In this document: piece by piece, positions 1 through 10,502 of the stretch
Position numbering within the stretch: the first letter of the stretch is position 1
How the letters are laid out: every line of letters begins with the position of its first letter
Assembly: GCF_028583425.1 (NCBI RefSeq)
Contig: NC_072795.1
Coordinates: 66,726,001-66,790,000, forward strand
Reading direction: 5' to 3'
Length of the DNA stretch: 64,000 bases
From: Eublepharis macularius
Taxonomy: Eukaryota; Chordata; Lepidosauria; Squamata; Eublepharidae
Notes under the pieces: generated by a model
The model's input: the letters and a program-made list of their open reading frames with translations, nothing else
Database searches by the model: none
Told to the model about the DNA's origin: nothing
Position numbers and translations under genes: made by a program

Positions 1-1920
1 CTCACACGTCGGGTAAAAGTATAACACTTGCGATTTCAAGTTGACTCCTGCTGCCTGTTCTCCTCACCATCATTCCACTCCCCAAAACTGGCCAACGTCA
101 CAGCCAAACATGCTTCCCAACTAATCAGAGAATAGAAGGGGAGGGACGCCCGTCGCTTCACATTTCTTTCATGCTAACAACTGGGTTCGTGTGTGCATGT
201 TCCCACATGTGCAGTGCACATCACGTTTCTCAGTTCTCATGCAATTCATTCCTCATAGTCCTCATATGCTCTGGCATAAAAAATCCAGAGCAATAATAAG
301 TCAAAGCACATAAACTCACAAAGTTAGTATAAGGCCTGGAAGGCAGCAATTTGTAAGACAGCCTCACTTCTTTCCTTTGCTTGGCACAGGAGTGCCCAAA
401 AACTCATAGATTTGTGCCAGAGGAAGGCCTAGGAGATTTTTTCCCCTTTCCTCCGGGCATAATAAGCAAATCACACACACCTTACAACAATTCTCTCCCC
501 CCACCCCCATCTCAAGCCTTAAAATCTCAAGCATCACATTACAGAATCTTTCATGCCTCAAGCACAAAGCAAAGACTCCTTTCATAACACATTCAATGAG
601 CAGCTGCTGTCCACTCAGAATCGGCTGCTGGCGACTGCACAGCCCAAACCACAAGCTCTGAAGAACAGCACTGTGACACTCAACAACCTTACAAATATTT
701 GTCATCAAATGCTGTTCCATAAAAAGTACCCTCTTACCCACTTTGTTTCTCACAAGCTTTGGATGCTGAAAAAGGTAAGAGGGATGCTTTTATCTATCTA
801 CCACTTCTGAAAGTCTAGGGGAAAGAAATGCCACAAAAATAACAATGATGCTTTTAAGGCTCCTTGAACCTTACCACCAGCTCCATATTGGGAATAGCAA
901 TGTTCTTCCAAAGGAAGGACAGAAATAAAGCTATGTTCTCCACCCATAAGGACCTTGCCTAAAAGTTTTTTTCCTGACCTACAAATTTCTTTGAATTAAT
1001 GATGACTTTAGAGGAGAAGATTCTAGTTCCATTTCACTGATGAGGCAGCTGAGCCTCAATCATAGCATGGGCATGCCCAAGGAAGACAACCTGCAACAGA
1101 ACCCGGAATAAATACTCCAGTCTCCCCTTAAAATGTTAAGCAAGAAAACTTGAGTTTAACAGTGCACTCCTCAGAATGTTTTCTGGGAGCAAGCCCTACT
1201 TTAAGAGAACTGCGTAGGATTCTGAGGAGGTCTGCTAGGATTGTTTCTAAACCTTTTGCAGTAAACTAACATACTCCTTAACTGCCTTGTGTTCTAGGCT
1301 GAAAAAGCTAACACCAGAAAGAAGGGGGTGTTTGCCCAGGGATGTGTAGCCGTACATGCGTGTGGCACTTGCCATCCCAGGTGCCAAAGCCTCTGCTCCT
1401 GTTCTGTTCTATCACAGCTGGAAACACAAGGGCAGGCATGCAATGTGTGTGCGTGTAAGCAAAGTCTATTAATACTTCTAACCAAGGTTTTTAAGATATC
1501 TGATTGCAGTGGAGCCAGCTTTTCCCTTGTGGTTATCAAATGGAAAGAAAATGTTCTGAAGGGGGGGGGAAGTGGGCTGCCAGGGCATGCTGGGCACTGC
1601 ATGTACTGGAAAGAAGCTCCAGAGGAAGCTTGGGCTTGAGACGAAAAGCAGGAAAAGCTAAAACCGCCTCACCAGTCACTCCCAGTTTCCAGGCCCAGAA
1701 AATATGCTGTTGAAACAGTTCCTCCACATGCCTGACACTTCTTTTCACTCTATGACCCACCTTCTCGGTCAGACTCTTTCTCTCACTATAGCCTGGAACC
1801 TCAGACCCTCTTGCCTCCCAAAACAATCTAATCTTCCTTCTCAGCTCCCCGAGAACCCCGACACCCGAGTCCCTCCATACCTGCCCCGTCCAACTCCCAG
1901 AGTCACCCTGGGCGTCTAAC
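1..1920. other. Non-genic stretch, no recognised feature
   Basis: I see no host exon, RNA gene or clear transposon here. The open frames are short, lack conserved domains and overlap each other on both strands. A short poly-G run sits near 1561-1569. By synteny with other vertebrates the gene left of TWNK should be LZTS2, so this could be an LZTS2 intron, but nothing in the bases proves that. Confidence 0.4.
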
Positions 1921-1927
1921 AAACACT

Positions 1928-2005
1928 GTATGCATCTGATGAAGTGAGCTTTGCTTCAGGAAAGCTTATGCTGGAATCGGAGTCGTTAGTCTTTCAGTCG
2001 CTGCC
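1928..2005 (+). repeat. Decayed copy of hammerhead-like repeat family B
   Basis: The segment matches the repeat seen in better shape at 21957-22330 (minus strand). It keeps CTGATGA at 1936-1942, GAAA at 1960-1963 and the flanking GCAT (1932-1935) / ATGC (1968-1971) pair, followed by a relic of the family phrase 'gttagtctt'. The helix II arms have decayed, so this copy looks inert. Confidence 0.55.
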
Positions 2006-2890
2006 CCGCAGCCTGGCGCAGCTCAAGGGGCCTCGATCCTCAGCCCCGCCTGCGTCTCCAGCCCCTTGCTCTAGTGAACCCCACCCGCCTCCACAACCCC
2101 CCAAGAACTAGCGTTCCAAGGCCCCAGGCCCTACCTGCAGATTGGCAACCCCACCAAGAACCCATCGCCTCTGCTCCACTCGAACAGAGTTGGTTTTATA
2201 TATCCCCCGTTGCCTCACACAACTCTTTCTCGCTTCACTGAGCCCCGAATCCGCCACCCACCTCCCTCCCACGTTTATGCCCCCTCCCCGTCTCTTTACC
2301 CCACGCAAATATCCCCTTCACTCACTCGGCCCCGACATACCAACATCTGTCTCTCCCGGGCGTTTGTTTTCATCCCCCAAATACTCCCTTATTTGTCCCC
2401 CAACCCTGGCTGAACTCAGCCCCCTCAAGCCTCTGTCTCCACTCAGCCCTCCACGTCCCGCCTCAAGTTGACAACCAACCAACCAGCCCCTTGCTCACCC
2501 TCTCCGAGACCAGCACTACGATGCCCCCGCCTCCAGCCACCAGCTCCCATCGCCTGGACCCCACGACTGCAGACCCAGCTCTCCATGCCCAGCCCCAACG
2601 GCAGACTCCGCCCGGCCACCCCCCTAAAGCACCCCGCCCAGCCAGCCGGCCGGCCGGCCAGTCGTGCAGGCGAAGGGACCGCAGGAAGGGGCCAGGCTCG
2701 GGGGAGTCTCGACCGACGGACGCAGTCTGGCCCCAGAGGATCTAACCGGGAGAGGGGAGAGGAAGGGCACCTTTAGGGCCAGGAGTAGTAACCTCCATCC
2801 GATCCCTAGTTCCTTGCTGCCTTTACGGACGGTCATGGGCGATATCATCTGCCTTGGCATGCAGGTCCCCCCCCGACCCCCCCCCCCAGC
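1990..2890. promoter_or_regulatory. GC-rich, CpG-containing interval, candidate promoter
   Basis: This stretch is much richer in G+C and CpG than its AT-rich surroundings. It has dense CpG near 2585-2760, including a run of GGCC units around 2645-2662. On the minus strand a plausible splice donor (CAG|GTAGGG) falls at about 2131-2137. It could be a promoter and non-coding first exon for a minus-strand gene lying to the left. The proline-rich open frames across it are composition artefacts. The promoter role is inference. Confidence 0.35.
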
Positions 2891-3227
2891 CGTTAACATG
2901 ATGATAGTACTTGCTCCAGCCAGACGATCCAATATTGAGTATCATGATCATATCTTAAAAGTTGACAATTATTACTAATCTTTTCTGTTACTTTTTCTTG
3001 AGTTACGACTCCTGTCATTTGAGATGATGAAGAAAGAAAGAAATAGCTGGATTTGAGTGCAGTGGAGCCCTGACTCTCCAAAGCCTATATCCAGAAAATC
3101 CTGTTGGTCTGGTCTCTAAAGGTGCCTCTGCACTCAGATCCTGCTATTCTGCTGCAGACCGACACAGTTACATACCTAAAACTATAAGAGAGGAAAGCAG
3201 CCTAAAATGTAAGTAACTAATCATGTT

Positions 3228-3535
3228 TATTTATTTTCAGAATTTATACCCCGCGTTTCTGCTCTCATCAGAGCAGCCGAAACAGCTATTATGTTATTTT
3301 TACATCATTGTTATTTTTGTATCATTATCTACTGCCTTTCTTCCAAGGAGCTTAGGGCAGGTTATATGGTTTTCACTTCCTCCATTTTATCCTCTCAAAA
3401 ACCCTGTGAGGTAGGTTAGGTTGATAATCAGTGACTGCCCAAGGTCATCTAGTGAGCATCAAGGCTGAATTAGGATTTGTACCCAGATCTCTCCAATCTC
3501 AGTCTAACACCATAACTGTTACACCATGCTGGGTT
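3228..3535 (-). repeat. tRNA-headed CORE/MIR-like SINE
   Basis: Read on the minus strand, it starts with a tRNA-like head ('ggtgtaacagttatggtgtt', with a B-box-like 'gggtacaaatcc'). It continues with the central 'gaccttgggcagtcactg' and 'acctacctcacaggg' phrases found in other copies here (5658-5926, 26090-26350, 35765-35952). The left end carries a LINE-type 3' tail with TTTA repeats. It is diverged and not a functional tRNA gene. Confidence 0.7.
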
Positions 3536-3540
3536 CTCTC

Positions 3541-5477
3541 CTGACATAACAATATTTCTAGGATTCATTCATATGAACAAAGGAAGCTGCTTCTGTGCTT
3601 CTGTAATGAGATCTTCAGGAAGGAGCCAATTTCACATGTATGTTCTACGCACATTTTACGCAGAAGGGTGCGTTCCTCACTTTTCTCTAAACAGAGGATC
3701 ATGTCTACTGAAGTACTGTAAGAATAATGTCTCCAAGTTCTCTTCTGCTCTATTTCCTATGGCGTGGTATCCTGGAAAAGAATGGAGAGGAGAGGAGCCA
3801 ACCTTGTGTTTGGGTAAAAACAAAACAGTTCTGGATGAAGTGTTAGGAACCAAACATAAAAGGAACTTCAGTAATTTCACAGCATATAGTGGCATTGCTC
3901 ATATTTCTGTTCTTTGTTTCCAAAAGAAAGGGGAGTGTGCTTGTTTTGACAGCCTTGACAAATTGTGGCAGCCCACCCACCCACCCACCCCACACACACT
4001 GCAGTTTGCAAATGCGGAAGCAATCCTACGCTGACGAGAAATATTTGACATTGACATGTCAAAAATAAAGACTACTGTAAAGTTATTAATTATATTCTCT
4101 GGAATTTTATGAGATGAGACATTCATACTAAGGGAGGCCCATTACACTCTGTGGAATGGAGTGAAAGAAGGACATCTGGCAACGTATTTGCTAGAGCAAG
4201 GAAATAAACAAAACTCTACAAATGGGAGGCACAGCAGAGCAGTTGAGCTAATTTAAGTTCCTTGAGAGGTGTGTGCAGGCGTAATATTGTGTAATTAATT
4301 AACTATCATTGCCAATGGAATTATCATGTAGGAGCTGTCACAAAGGAGGCATTATTAGGCATTTGCTGCCCAAGAGCATCAAGGTAAGTGGCTTCCTTGT
4401 GTTGCCTGCAAGAGAGGACTTAACTTCCTTTGTTCTCAAGGACAGAGAGCGTAACTCTGTTTTTTCAATCCATTTAATTCCTTTTAAGCACCATGTATTT
4501 TCACTGACTGATTCCCTTTCCCCTATTTTTTGCTGAAGATGCATGCAGCCCATCCAAAATACAGACCGCAGCCATCTATTGAAAAACTGTAGAATCATAA
4601 GACTACTTGTACAACCGGAAGAGGCATGAGCAATTTCTGCACTAGGGTGGAGGGTTGTCTCCATTCCTTCTAGGCCCCTTGTGCCAGAATATGCTGGGAG
4701 GGGAGACCCCTGATGTAGCTCTGTATGTTTGTGTGACAGGCACACACATCAGAAGCTCCCAGGGGTTGCCCAGGAGTAATAGAAGAGGAAAGGGTGTCTG
4801 TCTGGCACAGCACATGGACACGCCTCTTCCTGTTTTGCTGACACAGTGACGTTTTGTTGGGCTTTTTTTAGCAACAGGCCACAATTTACTGACATTTATA
4901 TTCTTTAACACCATACAGCAATCTGTCCATGCAAAGAAATGTATTCACTTAACGAAGTCAAATGTTTCCTCTATCATGCATGCAAGGTAGTTTCTGTGGT
5001 CATGTTGTCTGCCTACTCGTTTTCATTCAAAGCATTAACTGATCCAGTACTAACTTATAAAGATCAAGTTGACACTTGCCCTGTGTGATTAATTACCTAA
5101 ATCACTTGACATTTTGAGACTCTTTGATTAATGATGTATATAACATTCAGAGAAAAGTCAATGTTAAGTTGTTGTGTTTGCATTGTGTATTCCATCCAGA
5201 TGGCTACCTCAAAATTTGCATCAATAGGGTTTCATTGAGCCCTGGCAGAATGTCCCTGCTATAGCTAGGCTTTTGATGCCTTGTTTTGTATCCCTTCCTT
5301 GACTGGTACAGCATTTGAAAACATTTTAGAAAATCCTTAGGCTCATGTTCTTCCTATGTATGCTTATTCAACTGTAGGAGACATAGGAGAAGTGTTTAAT
5401 CTTTTCTCTATCTACCACTTTTATCCAGCAAACCCTCTTACATGCTCCTGCTCTCCAGCCAGACTCATTTCATGTCT
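3541..5477. other. Non-genic stretch with a short simple repeat
   Basis: No exon or named transposon was recognised. The only distinctive item is a (CCCA)n simple repeat at about 3972-3998. The sequence is AT-rich and has only short overlapping open frames. Confidence 0.4.
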
Positions 5478-5640
5478 GAGGTTGCCAACTCTGGGTTGGA
5501 AAATTCCTGGACATCTGAGAGTGGAGCCTGAGGTTGGCAATTAACATGGTCTGGAGTACAGGCAGGCACGGACCAGGAAAAAACCCACAGATGCCTAGTC
5601 CACCCACTAATGGGAGTAGATGTCATGCTGTCTTCCAACG
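5478..5640 (+). mobile_element. Left part of a common 'gttgccaact...' MITE
   Basis: It begins with the terminal phrase 'aggttgccaactctgggttg' and contains 'gtggagcctgaggttggca'. The same family is near complete at 19676-19868 and appears as partial copies at 8127-8263, 33092-33190 and 34283-34402. The ends of full copies are inverted repeats ('gttgcca.../...tggcaac'). Only the left part is present. Confidence 0.5.
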
Positions 5641-5657
5641 TGGTTTTGCGCCACCAG

Positions 5658-5926
5658 ATAACAACAACAACAACAACAACAACAACATTAGATTTATATA
5701 CCATCCTTCAGGACAATTTAATGCCCACTCAGAGCAATTTACAAAGTATGTTACTATTATCCCCACAACATAACACCCTGTGTGGTGGCTGGGGCTGAGA
5801 GAGCTCCAGAGAGCTGTGACTAGCCCAAGGTCACCCACCTGGCTTCAAGTGGAGCAGTGGGGAATCAAACCCGGCTCTCCAGATTAGAGTCCCGCGCTCT
5901 TAACCACTACACCAAACTGTGCTATC
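5658..5926 (-). repeat. Near-complete tRNA-derived SINE with (GTT)n tail
   Basis: On the minus strand it reads from a tRNA-like head ('tggtgtagtggttaagagcg', then the B-box-like 'gggtttgattcccc') through 'gaccttgggctagtcacagc' to 'ggtatataaatctaatgttg' and a (GTT)n tail at 5658-5688. Head, core and tail are in the expected order, and this is the best-preserved member of the family in the window. It was probably mobilised by an L2- or CR1-type LINE (inference from the tail). Confidence 0.8.
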
Positions 5927-5939
5927 ATCTAGTAGGTGG

Positions 5940-6653
5940 AGTTCCAATGGGTGACAATGTCCTGGAAGAGCTGGTGCTCAGGATTCCACCCCCACCCCCC
6001 CACCCCCACTTGATGTGTAGCTGGCAGGAAGACTTAATGCTGTGCGAAAACTGGGCACCAAGACGACGAAAGCTGTCCAACAACTCGCACATTTCCAACA
6101 TTCCCCAGTCAAAGGTTGGTTTGATGGTGCTACCCAGCTCAAGAGTATCTCCCACAACCAGATGCAGCTTGTGTGCCAGGCAGACAATGCCCTCAAGGCA
6201 CATGTCATTCAGGGCTGCCAGCATGTTTCTACCTGCATCCGTGACCATGTAGCCATGGACAGCATCAGCCAGGGGCACCCACTCCCTCACTCCACCCTTG
6301 GCCATGCCGACAATGTTCTTCCTAGTCTGATCCATGTCCGTCTCCCATGCCTGGAGCAGAACCGCTCTGTAGTCTGGTGGCAGGGGTAGGTCCTCCTCCC
6401 AGGGCTAGGAAGTGCTGCCAATTCGTGGGTCAGGAGGAGGATGGGTCAGGAGGAGGATGGAGCTTTAACTACTGAGGGTGGGGCTGGACCAGGAGGATGG
6501 AGTGCAGGCAGGGGCTGCCCCAACAGATTGGGATCTGGAGGAGCTGGATGTTTCTCCAACATCCCCTGATGAACCCTGAGATCTCTCCTCAAAAAGTTTT
6601 AGCAGCTGCTCTCCTTCTGGCAATGCTAAGAGCTTTCCTGTCTCGATCCCCAA
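5940..6653 (-). pseudogene. hAT (ZBED-type) transposase fragment
   Basis: The minus-strand translation holds the hAT core phrases 'VTDAGRNMLAAL' (an invariant-Asp 'VTDxxxN' motif) and 'CLAHKLHLVV' (the 'CxAHxLxL' motif), which in hAT transposases mark the RNase-H-like catalytic fold. Between about 6465 and 6653 there is a Ser-rich segment in another frame. The BED zinc finger and the C-terminal dimerisation domain were not found, so the gene is a broken fragment. It would have cut and pasted the element; no host role is suggested. Confidence 0.65.
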
Positions 6654-7313
6654 AAGTGGATCTGTATAAAGAGGCTCTGCCTCTGAGACCTCCCAGTCCC
6701 CAGTACGACTGGTGCTGGGCTCTGATGGCTATGGCGATGGGCAACGAGGAAAACCTTGGCACTTCTTCCCCCATGACCACCCTTCCTCCTCATTCCAATC
6801 CTCATGGTGTTATAAGAAGAGCCCTCAGCCGAGGAAACCCAATAAGCTTGGTCCCAGAGCCTGACTGCAGCCCTGAAACTTGAGTTGAGGCAGAGCCCTG
6901 TCCCAACACCAAACATGAGAATTTAAAGGGGGGGGGGAGACAAAAGATGAGCCCCAAGCTGAGGAAACCCAATAAGCTTGATCCCAGAGCCTGACTGGAG
7001 CCCTGAGACTGAGTTGAGGCAGAGCCCTGTCCCAACACCAAAAATGAGAATTTAAAGGGGGGGGGAGACAAAAGATGAGCCCTCAGCTGAGGAAACCCAA
7101 TAAGCTTGATCCCAGAGCCTGACTGCAGCCCTGAGACTGAGTTGAGGCAGAGCCCTATTCCAATACCACAAATGAGAATTTAAAGGGGGGAGAGACAAAA
7201 GGTGAGCCCTCAGCTGAGGAAACCCGATAAGCTTGATCCCAGAGCCTGACTGCAGCTCTGAGACTGGGTTGGGGCACAGCCCTAGGCTAGAGCACCGCCC
7301 CACAATCAAAGAA

Positions 7314-7439
7314 TCATGACACTGAGAGATCTCTGTCTTTTGGTGCTACACCTCTGAAGATGCCAGCCACAGCTGCTGGTGAAACGTCAGGAACTACAAT
7401 GCCAAGACCACGGCAATACAGCCCGGAAAACCCACAACA
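7314..7439 (+). mobile_element. Short Penelope-like (PLE) end fragment with 12-bp target duplication
   Basis: This 126-bp insert is flanked by identical 12-bp copies of 'acaatcaaagaa' (7302-7313 and 7440-7451), so it arrived as its own insertion into the minisatellite. It matches the PLE end sequence at 15084-15228 and 53640-53780 and carries a hammerhead-like core at 7354-7388. Confidence 0.8.
7354..7388 (+). ncRNA. Hammerhead-ribozyme-like motif (family A, PLE end)
   Basis: CTGAAGA (7354-7360) matches the CUGANGA box, GAAA at 7381-7384 matches the second box, and GTC at 7386-7388 is a permitted NUH cleavage triplet. Helix II is GCCAGC pairing with GCTGGT, which includes one G-U wobble relative to the copy at 15137. 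Helix I can form from CCT before the core and AGG after it. Helix III is a single C-G pair. One unpaired base lies between the first box and helix II. Activity is untested. Confidence 0.6.
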
Positions 7440-8126
7440 ACAATCAAAGAAGAGTTGAAATAAAAAAGGAGACACAAGAATGAGCCCTCAGCCGAGGAAA
7501 CTCAATAAGCTTGGTCCCAGAGCCTGACTGCAGCTCTGAGACTGGGTTGGGGTACAGCCCTAGGCTAGCCCACCTCCCCATAATCAAGTAAGAATTGAAA
7601 TTTTTAAAAGGAGACACAGGAATGAGGAAATCCAATAAGCTTGCTCCCACCCAGGGCCTTGCTGCCACACAAGCCACAAGCCTCCCCCTTGCGCAATCCA
7701 AAAAATCTGCGACAAGCACTTCCTCTGAACTGGTAACCAGCTGGAAAGTGAAACCACAGCTCATCACTGGGTGGTATATATACTGCTTGCCCTCATAGAG
7801 AAGAATCGGAGCTCTCTGGTTGGTGGTCAGAGCTGCCTATCAAGATTTTCAGGGATAAGATTGGTATGTTCCAAAGGCAACACAAGGTCTGCTGACATCT
7901 CCCTACATTGCCTAGGGAATTGATTACTTGACACTGAGGTGTCTGGTTTTACAGACTAATGGACCAAACAGCTGGCCAAAGTTCATCACATTCATGAAAA
8001 AAGGCATGTCCCACAACCCGCTGGCTCACAAACGCCAAACCGGCCCGGTCCGTGTTAACTTTTGGTCCATTTTTGGCGCCCGAACTTTTAGTCTGTTTTT
8101 GGTCCAAACTTTTGGTGCTCACCTCT

Positions 8127-8263
8127 ACTTTGGAGTATAATGCTATAGAGTCCACCCTCCAAAGCTGCCATTTTTTCAAGGGAACTGATCTCTGTGGTGT
8201 AGATATCAGTTGCATTCTGGGAGATTTCTAGGCCCCACCTGGAGGCTGGCAACCCTATGTGAT
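8127..8263 (+). mobile_element. Right part of the 'gttgccaact...' MITE
   Basis: It contains 'atagagtccaccctcc', 'gggaactgatctctg' and the terminal 'ctggaggctggcaaccct', matching the right half of the element at 19676-19868. The left half is missing. It directly abuts the hAT end at 8130. Confidence 0.55.
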
Positions 8264-8448
8264 AAAGATAACAGACGAAGGAGAGAAGGATTGCTGGAAG
8301 GTGAGAGACAAGGATGTGAGGAAACATCTTCTTGAACGATTATTCCCTGCAAATGCCAACATGGATTTGGGAACCCATATTTTCGTTGTCTCATAATATG
8401 TAGTTCTAGCCTGTGTGGGTGCATGCACACACTTGCATGTGCATGTGT

Positions 8449-8620
8449 GTACACCCCATCAAGTCACAGCTGACTTTTGGCAACCCTTAGTATTTTCAAG
8501 GCAAGAGATGTTCAGAGGTGGTTTGCCATTGCCTACTTCTATGTAGCAATCCTGACCTTGCTTGGTGGTCTCCAATTCAAATACTGCTTTAATTTTCTTG
8601 GAGACTATGCATGCCCTTGT
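8449..8620 (-). repeat. 5S-rRNA-headed SINE with BovB-like tail
   Basis: It reads 'ccatcaagtcacagctgac', 'ttttcaaggcaagagatg' and 'agaggtggtttgcca', then 'ggtggtctccaattcaaata', which on the minus strand matches the 5S rRNA region 'gtacttggatgggagacc'. It is a weaker copy of the SINE at 52405-52600. The 5S-derived promoter part is degraded. Confidence 0.6.
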
Positions 8621-8844
8621 CTGTTTTCCCCACTTAACCCTTCCCTCCGTCATCTTAATATTTTATACAAGGTAGTATGTTCAGATACTTGATCACACCA
8701 CACTGTCTAGGCATCATTTAGATGTGCTTCTGCAATTTAATCTTTTAACATGCATTTTAGATATACACACAAAAGTCAGTTAAATATTTATTTATGAATT
8801 CTTTGTTATATAATTTGTACAGGGAACATTTGTGCAAACCTGGG

Positions 8845-9090
8845 GGCAAGGGCGTAGACTTTCCATTTTCCCGGGGGAGGGGCTGGGGCAGGGCCAGAGG
8901 CACTGCTATATCCGGTCCTTAAAAGAACTGGGGTCCAGTGACATCATAGGGAGGAGCCAATGACATCATAGGGAGGGGCTTCCATTACTACCATCTATGG
9001 AGGTGGGGCCATGTAGGATTTGGGGAGGGGCTCCCCACAAATTTAGGGGGACCCAGGCACCCATCAGGACTCTCCTAACAATTCCCCTGG
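8845..9090. repeat. G-rich repeat segment of unknown class
   Basis: A GC-rich island in AT-rich DNA begins 'gggcgtagactttcc' and contains two near-copies of 'gacatcatagggagg' (about 8940-8980). It looks like a dispersed repeat, but I cannot assign a family. No coding potential was recognised. Confidence 0.3.
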
Positions 9091-10502
9091 GCTGGGCCAA
9101 ACCTAGGAAAAGGTGGGAGTTGGCCAGTGGTTATAGTGCTATCTCAGCAACCTCCCACTGTGTCCTGTTTTTGAAATTCACTTTTAGGATAGTCACTTTA
9201 GAACAAACTAATGGTCACAAATTTGACACTAAGAAAGTCAACACAGAAAAGCCTGTAGGGGAAAATTTGTTAAGTTTTCCTGGACGTTCATTTACAGGAG
9301 TCTTGATTCTGCCTTATTATAAGGGTGACTTAGTACTGAAATTTACTAAATTGTGGCATTGCAGATGCCTTCACTTGGTAAATGTGTGGTTGAAGTTTGA
9401 ACCAGGGCAGAATACAAAACAATTGCTGTGCACTCGATTTCTGAGCAATGTACAGAGTTCAGAGTAGTAGCAATCTCCTTTTTCTCATTTCAAACTCATA
9501 TCCGCTAAGTGAGTACAAGCACATTTTGAGGCAATTCAGAACAGTGGTAGTCACGACCCCAAAGAAAACTCACAGTTATACTACCTAGGATTGTATATAC
9601 TTTGCTTTCTTAGCACACTACTTAAAAACTCCACCTTAAAAACACAGACATTCAGAACACATTATTAACAAAATCACATAATTAAGTGCACATTCCTTGC
9701 CAATGTTCTCTCCAGGCTGCACACAGGGCAAAAGGAAATTTTTAAAACGCTGATCTGCATTTCCCGCCCACCCACCCCGAAATCTTGTTCATGCAGATGG
9801 GCTTTTTCATTGTTTCAGAGAGACAGCACTCAGGCTGCCATTTTAGGAATTGTCCTTTTCGGCAATAGATACCACCTCTCCATTTAAAAATGGAATTGAA
9901 ATTGAAAGAGGAGCTTAGGAGTGGCTGAAGCACCCCCACACACTACCATGAAAAAACTAACTGTTCTCCCACACCCAGCCCCCCCACAAAAAAACAGCAA
10001 GCAGGCAAACAAACAAAGCTATTTCAGCAAGGAAACAAGGTCTACCCCTTCCCAGTGTTCCATTTCCAAAATACAATGTAATGATAAAGTAACTGAAAAG
10101 TAAAATAAAATAGACTCATTTTCCCTATTAAAAGGAACAGAAACTATTCCTTAACAGAGTAGCATTAATTGCAGAGAAAACGTGATAATGGGTAGTTGGA
10201 GCATGCTGGCTGGTGTCAGTGTAAAAGATAAAGAGAAAATAACAAACTTATACTTGCCTTAGTTTTAGAAAAGAAGTAAGAGTTCTTTATTATAGGATTT
10301 CTGTACTTTGTTAGGAAAGTGGAGAGAAAATTCCTATCTACCGATCTATTCCTGAGGAGAAAGTTCTGCGATTAACAATCTATACATCAAAGGATTGTTC
10401 AGGGCAGTAAAGGAGTAAACAGATGCCCTGACCTGTATATCTTTCTAACTCTCTGGTTTCTCCTCTTCTGAAACTTGAAGAAAAGGACAGCATTAGAAGT
10501 GA
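9091..10502. other. Non-genic stretch, nothing recognised
   Basis: AT-rich sequence with no exon, RNA gene or named repeat that I can support. Confidence 0.4.

Larger units (their letters stand above)
6819..7650. repeat. Minisatellite, ~129-bp unit, inside the hAT element
   Basis: Units start with 'gagccctcag(c)' at 6819, 6948, 7077, 7204 and, after an insertion, 7482. A shortened unit starts near 7620. Spacings are 129, 129 and 127 bp. Each unit contains 'aataagcttg', 'agagcctgactg' and a variable poly-G run. There are no unique spacers, so this is not a CRISPR array. The array is interrupted by a Penelope-like fragment at 7314-7439. Confidence 0.85.
5935..8130 (-). mobile_element. Decayed autonomous hAT element, truncated at its transposase end
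   Basis: On the minus strand the element starts at 8130 with a hAT-like terminus ('tagaggtgagcacc'). It runs through sequence shared with the non-autonomous element at 30237-31263 ('cctagggaatt', 'gagctgcctatcaa'), then a minisatellite (6819-7650), then transposase-like coding sequence (about 6653-5940). The far end is cut off next to the SINE at 5658-5926. The shared 5' sequence makes this a likely source family for the small hAT elements at 16867 and 30237. Confidence 0.6.

Noticed and set aside
2142-2776. Proline/serine-rich open frames in the GC-rich interval
   Set aside because: They overlap in several frames, have no conserved domain, and are explained by C-rich composition.
5857-5926. 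tRNA-like segment on the minus strand
   Set aside because: It is the head of a SINE with core and (GTT)n tail attached, and has no intact cloverleaf or 3' acceptor stem.
6819-7650. Regularly repeated units that could suggest a CRISPR-like array
   Set aside because: Units of about 129 bp are contiguous with no unique spacers, and the host is a vertebrate. It is a minisatellite in a hAT element.
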